From: Taenia hydatigena | Taxonomy: Eukaryota; Platyhelminthes; Cestoda; Cyclophyllidea; Taeniidae | Length of the DNA stretch: 64,000 nucleotides | NCBI GenBank assembly: GCA_036345935.2 | Contig: JADWOT020001740.1 | Coordinates: forward strand, 30,206 to 94,205 | Reading direction: 5' to 3' | In this document: positions 36,405 to 47,384 of the stretch, piece by piece | Position numbering within the stretch: the stretch's first letter is position 1 | How the letters are laid out: each line of letters starts with the position of its first letter | The notes under the pieces: model-generated | What the model was told of the DNA's origin: nothing | Databases searched by the model: none | What the model saw: the letters and a program-made list of their open reading frames with translations, nothing else | Program-made: the position numbers and the translations under genes

Positions 36405-38052
36405 ATGGCAGACTTATTCTGAGCCTTTGCAATGAAAGAGGGGATGCTAGGTGACCTTGTAAATAATTGCAGATGGGCAATAGCTACGAATGCAGTTTCG
36501 AATGGACGGCATAGTAGGGTATGTAGCGATGACAGCAGAGGTGCATTCAGTGTCACTGAAATTGTCAGAGCACTCATTGTTCCTTTGCTCACTTCGATGG
36601 TCAGGCATGTAGTTGTGCTGAAACAGAAAAGAGGTAGAGGTGCACTCCAGTCTCTAGCAATTGCACCTCGTATTAATGTGCAACTGCAAACCCATTTCCT
36701 TTTTGCCAAGTAAGCCCTTGATGGCTTGTCTAATCTATAAACTGCTCTGCTATTTGTTGGTGCTTGAAGTGCCTGACCAACTTTGCGCCTGGAAATTCCG
36801 TAAAGCTGCTTCTAATCGAATGATGTTGGCCATGTGACCGCGTGTTTGACACTTTTTCCATGACAGCGTTTACATCGAGCGAGACGGAATATTTAAGCCT
36901 AGCAGTTAAGAGTTGAATAAAATTATATCTTTTGCAGTATGAGTCAATTTTGAATCTCGAAGTCGTCCCAACCTTGCTTTTAAATTAGCTTAATGCTCTC
37001 GGGTGTTTTGGGAGCCAGCCTATCAGTTCCATTTTAATCAAACGTTAGGAAGTGACCGAATTTTGCAGGGCCTATACACTGCCTGTGCTTCATAAAGGTC
37101 GCTCAACACCTTATATCCAGCGCTAAGAACCAATTTTTTTAATGAAAAGTGCTTAACTAATGGATTATATGGAGTGACGGAAGCGCATTCGCTTTAGATA
37201 CAGCGTTCAACTTACTACACTCGATGCGCAATTTTGAAATACCGTCGCGTTCTCTTAGCAGTCCTATCAAAGAGACCTATTGTGACAGAGACGGCCTAAT
37301 AGCCTCGTTTCCAATCAACCTTTTGGCCAAAACGAGGAAGTGCCATACGTCTGAGCGGTTGCCAAATATGTGTATTTTAGACGGTACCCATTACATGCTT
37401 GGCAATAATATTTCGTCTCATCTTAGCAACATGGCAATAAAGCGTTTAGCGTAACTAGCCACTAGCGGATTTTCTTCTTTTTGTTATCAATGGTGCGAGC
37501 TAATCGTAGGCATAGGTCATCGAATTTATTCACGAAGATGCTGTAGCTTAAAGAGGGTGCTGCATACGTAGTCTACGTTTTATAGATCGAGTGACAACTG
37601 TCTATGTGTTCCTGTGCATTGCTAGGCATAAAATGTACCTTTCCCAAAATGTGGGCCAGTATAGGCGTTTAATAGACAGTCAGCACCAAGCATCGCATCT
37701 AAATCCAGTTCTGGCCTTATAAAGAATTCTACTGTCAAGATTTCATTCCATTGCAAATTTTCATTTACCACCCTCTCCCTTCATTCCGCTGAATGCGAAT
37801 TCATCTAAAGGGACTCAAGGTTGTCGTCCAGCACGAGATTTGAATACTTTTCCGCCTTTCGCCTGATAGGCAGGCTTAAAACAAACTAAGCATTTAAGTG
37901 CCTGTAGATTGTTCTAATACGCAGGAAAGGCAGAGACGAAGATAATAACTATAACAAGTAACCGCAAAACTATTGTTTGCTTTCTTCTCTAAACACGCCC
38001 ATTGGTGCGCACACTGAACTATCAGAACAGCATGGATCGAGAAAATAGTGAA
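36405..38052. other. Single-copy spacer of inner palindrome
   Basis: 1,648 bases separating the two arms, with no inverted counterpart in the window. It forms most of the region between the two divergent starts, so it could hold shared regulatory DNA. The longest frames are a 93-codon plus-strand frame (36,432-36,713) and an overlapping 104-codon minus-strand frame (36,395-36,709). Neither has recognisable features and they compete for the same DNA. I see no TATA box, repeat or RNA gene in the rest. Confidence 0.7.
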
Positions 38053-38315
38053 TCCCAAGTAGCGTTAGAATGAACTGAGAAATTTGAAGTGGAGGCGGTT
38101 GTTAGGTTAAGTGGGAGTTGCGAGGTAATGGTAACGAAAACTTTTACTTTGAAAACGGACCGTCGCATTAAAAATGCGTAACCACTGATAATTCAAAGAG
38201 TTGGTGCAAATTAAGCAGCCTAAGTTTTTGTCTATCACACATTGTAAATCATAACTAATGCAGTACACGGAAGATAACACCTTTGGAACCCACATGCTAT
38301 GATAATAACACATTC

Positions 38316-38358
38316 GACCCCGATAAATCAGGGGTCAGTGAGGTGTGACCAGACCATG
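38316..38358 (+). promoter_or_regulatory. Inverted-repeat / hormone-receptor-like half-site cluster upstream of copy 2
   Basis: A perfect 6-base inverted repeat (GACCCC, nine bases, GGGGTC) starts at 38,316. It is followed within 25 bases by further GGTCA/TGACC-type half-sites. The same cluster is mirrored upstream of copy 1 at 36,099-36,141. AGGTCA-like half-sites are typical of nuclear receptors; a functional link here is inference. Confidence 0.35.
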
Positions 38359-38364
38359 AAGGTC

Positions 38365-38372
38365 TATAAAAG
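38365..38372 (+). promoter_or_regulatory. TATA box of copy 2
   Basis: Exact mirror of the box at 36,085-36,092 (the paired coordinates sum to 74,457 throughout this part of the palindrome). It lies 36 bases before the ATG. Confidence 0.75.
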
Positions 38373-38407
38373 AGCACACCAAAGTCGTCAAACATCAATT
38401 TGTTGCA

Positions 38408-40192
38408 ATGAGTGCAGGGACCACTTTCGCCATTGTGTTCAGTTGCCTCTTAGTCGGCGGCTTCGGTTATCCAAAGCTACCGACGTTCCCATCTTGCAAT
38501 TCATCTGTGTGCCATTCTGGTGCAGATACTGGCTACGGTTGCCAAAGCGGAGTATGTAAGTACGCATGTTCCCAGGCACTGTGTCACGGCTTTGGGAACT
38601 CTGTCTTTCCTCAGAAGGGACTCCAAGAGGCGTGGGGTAGCGGAGCCCTTGGTGAGCAGGGCTGCTATGGTGGAAACTGCGGCTACTGGAGTGGATGTGA
38701 GGATGGAGAATGCAGGGATTTCTATGACTTCACGCAGTGTCAAGCTGATGAATGCTTCAGTGGACCATTTCAGGGTTATGGTTGCATTAATGGCGGCAAC
38801 TGCCAAGTCGTCTGCCTTGATGGCGTTTGCCACTCCATTGACAATTATGGCAAATCGCATCAACCCGCAATGATCACAGGGTACGGAGGTGCCATCTCTG
38901 GATATGGCCATGACCCCGTGATGATGCATGGTATGCCGAGCTACGAGCATCATATGCATTCACAATCCCTAGTTCCAAGCTTCCTTACTTCGGTGCACAC
39001 TATGGATCCAGTTGTTCTTCAATCCATTCTCTTGGACATTCCAAACGTGAATCAACTTCTCATGTCGGTAGACCCAGTGCTTCTTCAGTCTGCGTTGATG
39101 CACGTACCAGGGATTGGTATTTTTGCTTCCAATTTGGATCCATATACATTCCAGTCAATGATTGTTGGACTACCAAACATCAAAGACATCCTGGCTAGCA
39201 TGGATCCGATACTTCTCCAGTCAATCATCGCAACTGCACCTGGCATTGACAGCATGTTAATTGACTCTAGGCCATATTTCAATCAACCCATGATGCCCCA
39301 TATGCCTAAGCAGAAGCAAGTTACTAAGAAGCCTAAGGCGACGACTCCAAAGTCTTCCACAAAAAAGCCCGATTCCGTAAAGACCGCTGATCCCAACGTT
39401 GCACTGACAATTTTCTCATCAGTGCCAAGTATTCCCATTCATCATGCCAATGCCTTGTTGAATGCAGACCCGAACTTTGTTCAGTACATAATCAAGAACC
39501 ATCAAAACCTTCACGGCCTTCTGGTCAATATGAACAATAAGACCCTTCAGTACGTCACCGCACATGTTCCTGAGTTTGGTGAAATTTTGTCGAAGAAGAA
39601 TCCCAACACACTGGAAGTCGTTTTTGACAAACTGCCCAACATCACCAAGTACCTGCAAGCCGTGGATCCTGAGGTACTGCAAGCTCTTGTGGCGAAATTG
39701 CCCTCTCTTGCAAAACACGCGCCTCCACTGCCAACCACACCTGCTCCTCTGAAAACATCAACACTCTTGCCTGAAAAGAAAAAGAATGTGACTGAAGCAG
39801 CAGCAATTACGATTGCAACTTCTGCGATGAAATCGACGCTTGTACCTAAGGAGAAAAAAGGACCCACGAAAGAGACACCAACAACAGGTGCCACTGAGGT
39901 GCCTATCATTACGAACAGGGAGCTTAAAATGATGCAGTCAAAAATACCTCTCATTGACTATGTATTGAAGTTGATGGGTCCGAAGAAGCTGGCTGCTCTG
40001 CGTGAATTGGTGCCTGATTTTCCAAAAGTCTTGGTCGACATGGAACCACCGAAGCTGAAGACTGTCAATGCGCAATTATCAAATGCTACGCGGATCCTCA
40101 ATGAAGTAAGAGATACGCTGATTAAGGGCGCTCTTTCGAAGTTGAAAGAAGGCGACAGTGTGCTCGGTCCACTCATTGGCATGCTCCTTTAG
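38408..40192 (+). CDS. Secreted Cys-rich protein with 22-residue repeats, copy 2 (right inner arm)
   Basis: Mirror copy of the gene at 34,265-36,049, also 594 codons with ATG start, TAG stop and no indel. Comparing the two by hand gives 27 base differences in 1,785, roughly 14 silent and 13 replacing, for 12 amino-acid changes (for example I16V, R137L, T155M, P193L, S321P, V385A). That is about 3% divergence at silent sites against about 1% at replacement sites, which suggests both copies are under constraint. Signal peptide, all 16 cysteines, both linkers and all 22-residue repeats are kept. The two genes are transcribed divergently, with 2,358 bases between start codons. The last 22-residue unit is followed by a hydrophobic C-terminus ending in two leucines. 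No AATAAA lies in the first 100 bases after the stop. Confidence 0.93.
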   Translation: MSAGTTFAIVFSCLLVGGFGYPKLPTFPSCNSSVCHSGADTGYGCQSGVCKYACSQALCHGFGNSVFPQKGLQEAWGSGALGEQGCYGGNCGYWSGCEDGECRDFYDFTQCQADECFSGPFQGYGCINGGNCQVVCLDGVCHSIDNYGKSHQPAMITGYGGAISGYGHDPVMMHGMPSYEHHMHSQSLVPSFLTSVHTMDPVVLQSILLDIPNVNQLLMSVDPVLLQSALMHVPGIGIFASNLDPYTFQSMIVGLPNIKDILASMDPILLQSIIATAPGIDSMLIDSRPYFNQPMMPHMPKQKQVTKKPKATTPKSSTKKPDSVKTADPNVALTIFSSVPSIPIHHANALLNADPNFVQYIIKNHQNLHGLLVNMNNKTLQYVTAHVPEFGEILSKKNPNTLEVVFDKLPNITKYLQAVDPEVLQALVAKLPSLAKHAPPLPTTPAPLKTSTLLPEKKKNVTEAAAITIATSAMKSTLVPKEKKGPTKETPTTGATEVPIITNRELKMMQSKIPLIDYVLKLMGPKKLAALRELVPDFPKVLVDMEPPKLKTVNAQLSNATRILNEVRDTLIKGALSKLKEGDSVLGPLIGMLL

Positions 40193-40789
40193 TTTAAAAG
40201 GGCATAACATTAGTTTAGTGACAGCTGCTCATTCTCCGAATGTAATTTGTTCCCTCATGCGTGGTCTTGTAATCAGTGTAGCTGTTTCGATGGTCACAAT
40301 ACAAGTTTGTTTCCCTATTTTCTGTCTGACTTGACGGCTTATTTGTGGTTCGGAGTTGTGGTCCTTGGGATGGATGAATCGTGCACTTAACTCGTAAATT
40401 GACTAAGTTGAAGACTTAGCATTGAGTGGTCCAATGTAAGTCGATTTCACCATTTTGTATTTGTGATTGATGGGAGTTAGTTCAGGCATATACCAAGTAG
40501 GACTTCTGCAGAATACCTAACTAACAAGTAGCACAGTTTTTTGTATTTGCGAAGCTTCCGTTCCAATCACCTCATCCTTTTGAGCTGCACTTTTTTGCAT
40601 GGCTTTAGGCATCGCATGCTAAAATTCAACAGTTATGTTTATTTGGAACCCACTTCAGTGGTAGAATTTTTTCCAACACAGGCTATTGGATCTAAGGTCT
40701 GGTCACACCTAACTGGCCGCCAGTCTATCTGTTTGTCATCCACAATGACCTCATATCTGCCTGTGTTGCCCTCATAACACGTGGGTTAT

Positions 40790-41160
40790 GGGAGGTGCCA
40801 TTTTGCGTGTGCTACGTTAGTCGTGATATAAAATGTGTGGTGGATGATAAGTGAGTTTCATTGGTCACGCAGGTGGCTTGTTTTATCGGAATATGCGCGT
40901 ATGCATTGTTAGGACTAACATTCCTAGTAAATGCTGCATTTAGTAAAGCTATTGCCTGTGTATCATTAATTAACATAATAAAACTAGTGATATTGTACCA
41001 CAAAGCTATACGGAACTGCACTACTATATTAATGCTTTATTCTGCAGCCGCAATAGTGAATATGCTGATATAGATCTGCGATGTTCGACGGTGCGACCGC
41101 CTCAAATGTTTGATTGTGATAGCAACTTTGCTACCTTACAATGTAATGAGGTCCATTAAT
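40790..41160 (+). pseudogene. Multi-pass membrane-protein exon, right inner arm (two nonsense codons)
   Basis: Mirror of 33,294-33,707 (-). The hydrophobic segments are kept (for example CFIGICAYALLGLTFLVNAA), but TGA at 40,852-40,854 and TAG at 41,071-41,073 interrupt the frame. The second replaces the Trp codon TGG found in the left arm. A possible donor after ATG AG at about 41,150 would join in phase to the exon at 41,406. The right arm thus lost coding integrity while keeping the splice acceptor, the reverse of the left arm. Confidence 0.5.
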
Positions 41161-41405
41161 TGAAGTCCATACGAAATTGAGCCAAAGTTTGTGTTCTTGC
41201 GTTTTTTTTCCGCTTGTCAGTTGGAAAGCGCAAATGGACTCAACAATGTGAAGAATGTAGAGCCTGATGCCCCGTTCTTTAGAGTGCTGAGAATGCTAAT
41301 TAGGGGGAAAAGCTTCTTTGTGTAGGAATATATAATGGACTAAGAATTGCAGCGGCTTGGGAGTTTAGGAGCAAACGGTAAACCGATTTGTTATTTTTGT
41401 TACAG

Positions 41406-41541
41406 AATCAAACAGATGAACGATCGGGGACTAGTTGATAAAGAGATTAGCTCTACACTTAAGTATCTGGATGTCAAATATGTTCTTACATGCATAAACA
41501 GAATGCGTAGTAATCGACCTATGTTTTTGATGCCAGTTTGA
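41406..41541 (+). pseudogene. C-terminal exon of membrane-protein relic, right inner arm
   Basis: Preceded by a good pyrimidine tract and CAG acceptor. The frame contains MNDRGLVDKEISSTLKYL and NRMRSNRPMFLMPV, then TGA. It is the best-conserved coding segment outside the 594-aa gene: about 31 of 44 residues match the left arm and most replacements are conservative (E/D, R/K, V/I). Its upstream exon carries nonsense codons, so the gene is probably dead here. Confidence 0.5.
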
Positions 41542-42030
41542 TCACTGAAACGCGTAGTGGTGAATTCAAGTGAAATAAACGTCTCTAGTGCTTTACTCAA
41601 ATGTTCGGGCACAACGAACCAAGAAAATGAAGAAGTGGACGGACAATCCCTTGTCGTTTTATTTGAACCTGTGACGGTTTCGATGGTTGCGCATTTTGAC
41701 AAGACTGATTTGGCCCTCCCGCATTCACATTAAGATAAAACTGGAGGTGTGACAATTATTCCAAATGTACCTGATCATCTTGGATCAATTTTAGTGCTGC
41801 AGTTAAAATCTTATTTAGGAGCACAAGCATCATCGATGTAGTTAATGTTGCACATCAGACAACAAAGCACTTCGCGTTTCTGTAGCGGTTACCGCAGCCT
41901 TTGATGCGCGTTTTTGTAATGACACACGATGCCAGCAATACGTTGGAAAATTCGAGTCGCATTCCAAATTCGTACGGTACCGGTTTGTACACCTAATGCA
42001 TAGGGTTCATGTGTTGTTGGCAGGAGGGAT

Positions 42031-42255
42031 TCACTTGCATGCAAGTTGCGGACCCTTCTTAAAGGCCAAGCCCTCAATTTCAGGGAGAGGCAAGAATGTG
42101 CATTTATTTTCACTGCAAATCCTTTTCCAGGCAGCGCAGGTGCCAGAACCTTTGCAAATGGAAAGCTGAGACTTTTTTTGCCCTGTCGCAATGTGCGGCT
42201 GACATTCTTTCTGACAATCAGTTGCAGGCATGCTGGCATCAGATGCCGCGAACAT
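42031..42255 (-). CDS. Small Cys-rich protein fragment, right inner arm
   Basis: 74-codon frame from ATG to TAA with cysteines spaced C-x3-C, then C-x5-C-x6-C-x4-C, including the stretch CKGSGTCAAWKRICSENKC. The C-x5-C and C-x4-C spacing recalls the CINGGNC and CRDGVC pairs of the neighbouring 594-aa protein, so a shared origin is possible. No signal peptide is present, so this is likely an exon or the C-terminal part of a larger gene. It is on the strand opposite to the 594-aa gene. A 116-codon overlapping frame (41,889-42,239) reads the same DNA one base out of phase; its left-arm version has stops. Confidence 0.4.
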   Translation of the reverse strand: MFAASDASMPATDCQKECQPHIATGQKKSQLSICKGSGTCAAWKRICSENKCTFLPLPEIEGLAFKKGPQLACK

Positions 42256-42622
42256 TATTTTAAAAAGTGAAATCCACCTCTCAAAAACAGCAAGTGCTTA
42301 CATAAACATCTTGTGAATTCTTCGGAGCACATAGGATGTGGCAAACCTGGTGAGCCGAATCTGGCTCCACCTAGCAAACTATAACTCAGGATTCCCAATG
42401 CTTTATTTTGCACTTGGCGATATCCTTGGCAGGTAGGGCCGAACACCTTGTGAAATTGCCATCGAACACAAACCTGTTGCGCACTTCGACGATGGTCCTC
42501 TTAAGCTAAATTCGTTATTAACAGAAACCGAATAGCCTCAAAGGCAATGTTCATTAATTCAAAGGACATGACGAAGTCGTGCAAGGAGCTGGGTCATAAA
42601 TAAATAACAGTGCTAATAATAA

Positions 42623-43689
42623 TGTTCTTCTTCTTTTCTACCGCCTGCCTCCCTTACGCGATAAGCTATATAGACAACGAACTGTTTAACAACACTGTAT
42701 AACAAATTGTTAGCAATAAAAGGACGAGCTATAGTGATGGTGAATTTAGTCATGCACTTGCACAAAAAGACGGCTAACAGGCTGGCAAGAGGCTTGTTCA
42801 TTCGAGGTTCATGTCCGTATTAATCCAAAAAATGTCCTCACTGAATGGAATGCTGTATAATTTAGGATTTAACCCTTGCGTTATGATTTACATTTTTGTT
42901 GAGCTACTGTCGGTGGAGCTAAAGTGCGCAGAATATGTTGTACATGCATCTCTATCGCGTTGAGTATTGCTAATGGAGGTGGTGATGGTATTAATGTCGG
43001 CATCGAATTCAGTGGTCGTGGTGGTGTCGCTGTCATCGTTTGAAGGTACACGAGTGCATTGACATTGGTGTTTGTTGGAATGCTGCTATTTGCAATGCAT
43101 TGGAAAGTGCACGGACATCTGCAGTCTGCATTGGACTTTGGGTTGATGCAAAACCAATGAAGTCTGTGTTTAATTTATTCTGCATGCTATTCTCAGTGGC
43201 TAGTTGATCCTCATTGGTTGAAGCTTGTCAGAGCACGCAGGCAGAATAAATGCTTGGCCATCTATGCCACCTCAGCTCTGAAAGACAGATCTTGCTCATT
43301 TACAGATCTGCCTTGCCTTAGGTGCATCCAAGCGAGATATTGAGCTCCTTCTGTTGGCTACAATTATTTGCTGGCCCTTTTGTCAAAAATGAATATGGGA
43401 CTGCAGCTCCATTTCCATTTCACTTGCATGCCTTATGCAAGACTCTTGTTCCGACAAATCTGCTTATTGCTTCAATTTAATATAAATAGCTTGAAGTCCA
43501 CACCGCCATTTCGGGAGTGGTTTATTTTAAACTAATGTTGCAGCTTCATCTAGAGCACACTACAGCTCTGATGTTAGCAGACGATTTCGCGAAAGGCAGT
43601 GTGCGAATCAGCAGCTCCTAATAGATCACAAGTCTGTCAGATGTCAATTCAGTCGACTGCCCAAATGACGGAAATAAGGGTAAACAATG
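42623..43689. other. Junction region between inner palindrome and right outer arm
   Basis: No partner found in the window. It includes a GTGG/TGGTG-rich stretch (42,970-43,080) and no convincing ORF. Confidence 0.5.
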
Positions 43690-46346
43690 CAACATGCGCA
43701 AACTTAGGCAAACAGACAGAGGCGTTGATACATGGTAGAAATGAAGCGGGTGGTCTAGAGTGAAAAGCCAAACCGGAGAATTCTTCACAAAAAGAATAAA
43801 AGGAGTAGACAGTGAGACGAGCAGGTAGGAATTCGAGCAGCCTACATAATGCGAAGTAAGAAGTAGGACCAACACGTCCACCTTCGCTCCCGAAAGGCTA
43901 AGTGAAGGAGGAGTAGAAGTTTGAGATGGAATCGAGGTGAAGTAGCGTAGTACAAACTAAAGCAACTGAAAGATAGAAACGAGGTTTAGGGGTAATCAAA
44001 GCTAAACTTTGTTAAAACACGATTTGATCTCGGGCAGAGTGCGATTGATTCAGGTCCAGCCTAACTCGCGCTAGTCTGATCTAGGCGATATATCTGCGCA
44101 TTGTTTACTCATGTCGCAATCGAGATTGAGACTAGTGGAGGGATGAAAGGGAACCTACAAAGAGGGCACCGGCAGACGGTGCGGTAGGAGGGGAAGGTGA
44201 GGGAAGCTTAAAGAAAGCAGAAGAGCGAGATGTTCTAGTGTCACTAAAGTGGAAAAGCAAGGCAAGAAGCTGAATAGCAGGGAACACTCACTCCTCTTTT
44301 CCGTATGTATTTTTTCGAGGAGCACAAATGGTATGGCATTAGGCAAGAAGCAATACGTGTGAGTATGCGAAAAAGGAGACACTCATTGAAGATGCGTTGG
44401 AGTGGCACATGAGAAAGGGGACGTAGACGAGAGATCCCTAATGTCTGCGCGATGGAAAGACAACATCTCAAGGCTCATTGAAATGAGTTGTGTCGAGTTG
44501 ATTAAAGGGGGGTCAATTTAAATGGCAACGTAAAAGGCGCCTTAATCGAGCTCGCCATGATCTAGCATAGGTTGCTAATCTTGCCCATTCAGACTTAGTC
44601 CAAATCAGTCAAGCCTAGACTTGCGTGCCGCGCTACAGTTCTTCTGCAGTGGGACATTAATATTGGGAAATTTGTTTTACACCAGCAGGTCCTTTGATGC
44701 CGCTGCTGCTTATTTCGGGATTTAAGACGTACGAAGTAAGTGCAGCGCAGCAAGCATAGTGCACGGTTGAATTTTGATTGAAGGAATCGGCGTATCACGC
44801 CTAAGGATAGCCACTGAGTTAACGAAGAGGCTTTTCTTATGCAAATGACAATGGTGGCTCATTCGCCACCGATAGGAGCAAATTAATAAAGATTTTAAGC
44901 TAAAAAGGACAAATGAATAGTTGAGATTAGGGCAAAGAGGTGAGAAGTCGTGCGTATGGAGCTGTGGTGCAGTGTTCTTCATTTCTTTCCTACATTCTCC
45001 CATCCTTTCCTACACTGATTTTATTTTCCCACTCATCTAGCTATGTAAGTGAGTAAAAGATAAAGAAACTAACTTGGTAAAAAACACTGGATCTTTTCGA
45101 ATGCCACACTAGAAGAGGCCAATCACAGTCCTCTTATCGATGCCCTTGACACGGGATACCAGATGTGATACTATTGAAACGACGCACACAAATGAAGTGA
45201 GGAATGAGAGTAGCACACGGATGGAGCTTGGATAAGAGCAGAGAGGAAGCAAGAGCAGGTGTGGAAAGCGCAAATTATCTGCATAATGCTATTAATAAAA
45301 AAGGAAGAACAAGCATTTGAGAAGTAAAAATATCTTTTTACTCCCTCATTCAATTTATTCTTAAAACTGCACTGTCTGATCTGTCCTAATCGAATTTACT
45401 TTCTTTGTCCCATATTCTCACAAGTCCGCATCGTCACTGCTCAGATCTAAATCACTTTATCCTTGCCTTGAGTGCACAAATCTCTTCCTATTTCCACATT
45501 TTTCTTTGTTACCGTAGTGAAATCATTCACATTAAATTGTCTCCATTCGTACGCATCAAGTGTCTTCAAATTGATTTTCACTTCACTGAACCAAATATGC
45601 GGCAGTGTAATGTCCATTCACCCTGGCTGTTTGTTGGTACACACTCCTAGTACAGCCGCTTGGCACGAAATGTTATAGTTTTAGAGGAGACCTACGTTTT
45701 TGACATCGTAGCGAGATGACAGCCGGTGCCTAATTGGAATCGCTTTTAGATCAAAGTGAGAAATACTTAGAACGCAGAGCACTCGGGCTAATTTGCTACT
45801 CTGCTGCTTGTGTAATCTAACTGTGATCTAAGCTATCACACAAAACCTACTGCTATTCTGACCTCTCCGATGGCGGTAGAACGCGGTGAGCAGCTCTTTT
45901 GCAAATAACTCCTTTTCTCGCCTTGCGTTGAAGGCTTCAAATCATAAATGCACAGCTGTTGAATTGGCAAAAAGTTGTACGTAGTTTACAGATGTAAGCA
46001 ATTTCATGGCGCATTAATAATTAAAATCTCGGGAATAAACGGTAAAGTTTAATCGCCCGGTAAATGGATATTGCTAGTTTATGCATGACAAGCATGGTAA
46101 GGAAGCATGCAATGCAATTAACTCCTACCTAAGTTACGTGCGAAGTAGTGCCAAAGGAAGAATTCTGATGTTGAATCGCTTGGTAAAGGACTCATGGTTA
46201 CCAAATTATGCTTCGGTCAGACGCAACACGTTCCAGTAAATTCATGCCCCACAGGCTCATTTCTACCGAGCGACTCCCATTGAGTAGGATAATCCCCCAA
46301 AAAATACAACCCTCCCCTGCCAAAATAATGGCAAAGGATCCAATTT

Positions 46347-46418
46347 ACCAACAAGATGGAAAGCAGTTACCGCTGATGACCTCCAAAATGATGAGCGATT
46401 TAATTGACTTAAAGACTT
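46347..46418 (+). other. 72-bp conserved core, right-arm copy
   Basis: Lies at the end of a 73-codon frame (46,208-46,429) ending YQQDGKQLPLMTSKMMSD ... stop. It could be the end of an exon or a conserved non-coding element. Confidence 0.6.
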
Positions 46419-47203
46419 GTTTTGCTTAACAAAATATGCAATCCGCAGTTGAAATGTGTCTTAGAAATTGTGAACCTCACGTACATTTATTTTTGGTCTT
46501 AAACGGTACGTAATGTATTCCATTTAAAATACAGAACCAAATGATTAAGTTCCATAGACATTATTGGAATAAAATCCATCATAAGTCATACTTGTGTGTC
46601 CAAATCTAATAAACTTTATTCATTACACTCACAGCAGCAATAAAGATGCGGCAATCTCTCACATTGAAGTGCTTTGGCATACAGGAGTTGGTACAAGTGA
46701 ATTATTGGACAGCCTATTGGCTCAAAATACCCGTGATTATGTAAAAGAACAGTCCTGGTTGGCGTCACCGCGTTTGTCCTTTGATAACATGCCATCTCAG
46801 TCTGACCTAATAATTACAATTCACTATTCAAATCAGCCTAGACTTACCAAAACCCAGCTCAAGCCATTGTGCATAGTTTATGCACTCACTCACTTCTCAA
46901 CGCAAAAATGGTGCGCTAAACAACCATTTTTAACAAATTGGTCGTAGCAAAATATGGCCGCTGCACTCCCACCATAATCTGGAGACTCTTCTGACATCAC
47001 CTTGCACCACCTCACCTCACACACCGCGTCCACGTCAATCAACAAGCAGACTTATCATCACCTGCGCGAACCCGCTCAACCCTCACATTTCTGTTTGCAA
47101 AAAAACATGAAATAAGGGAGTAACAATTTTAAATTCGTTAATGATGAAAACGAACAGAAACACACAACACTGTCAGGATCTTCAGGGTTTTGTGCTATTC
47201 CAC

Positions 47204-47384
47204 ATTAGTGTTGCCTGAAGGCACAGTTACTCACTCCATTGTCCTCTTTCCCTCTTGATGCGTGGTCTTTCGTGGAATTCACGATGATAGCGGTATTACA
47301 ACACCGGCAAATTGCACTTATAATCCACTTTGGACAGCGAATCTCCCGTCTGCATTTGATTCACACCCAACAGACATTTAAACC
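47204..47384 (-). pseudogene. Cys-rich relic, downstream exon, right outer arm
   Basis: Mirror of 17,814-17,950 with acceptor tttcgtag. The frame contains one TGA early, then CRREIRCPKWIISAICRCC, NTAIIV and NCAFRQH before TAA. Five cysteines in under 20 codons suggest a disulfide-rich module. Confidence 0.4.

Larger units (their letters stand above)
38053..42622 (-). repeat. Inner palindrome, right arm
   Basis: Reverse-complement partner of 31,975-36,404. It is about 140 bases longer, mainly because 42,310-42,480 has sequence missing from the left arm around 32,110-32,200. It contains the second 594-aa gene, the broken membrane-protein relic and the small Cys-rich ORF. Confidence 0.95.

Noticed and set aside
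36395..36713. Overlapping 93- and 104-codon frames in the spacer
   Set aside because: They lie on opposite strands of the same DNA, with no motif, duplicate or splice context. Reported only as spacer content.
34275..40182. Antisense frames of 70-154 codons over both 594-aa genes (for example 35,498-35,956 and 34,503-34,910)
   Set aside because: They overlap a clearly coding strand, exist in both arms only because the DNA is duplicated, and have no signal or domain of their own.
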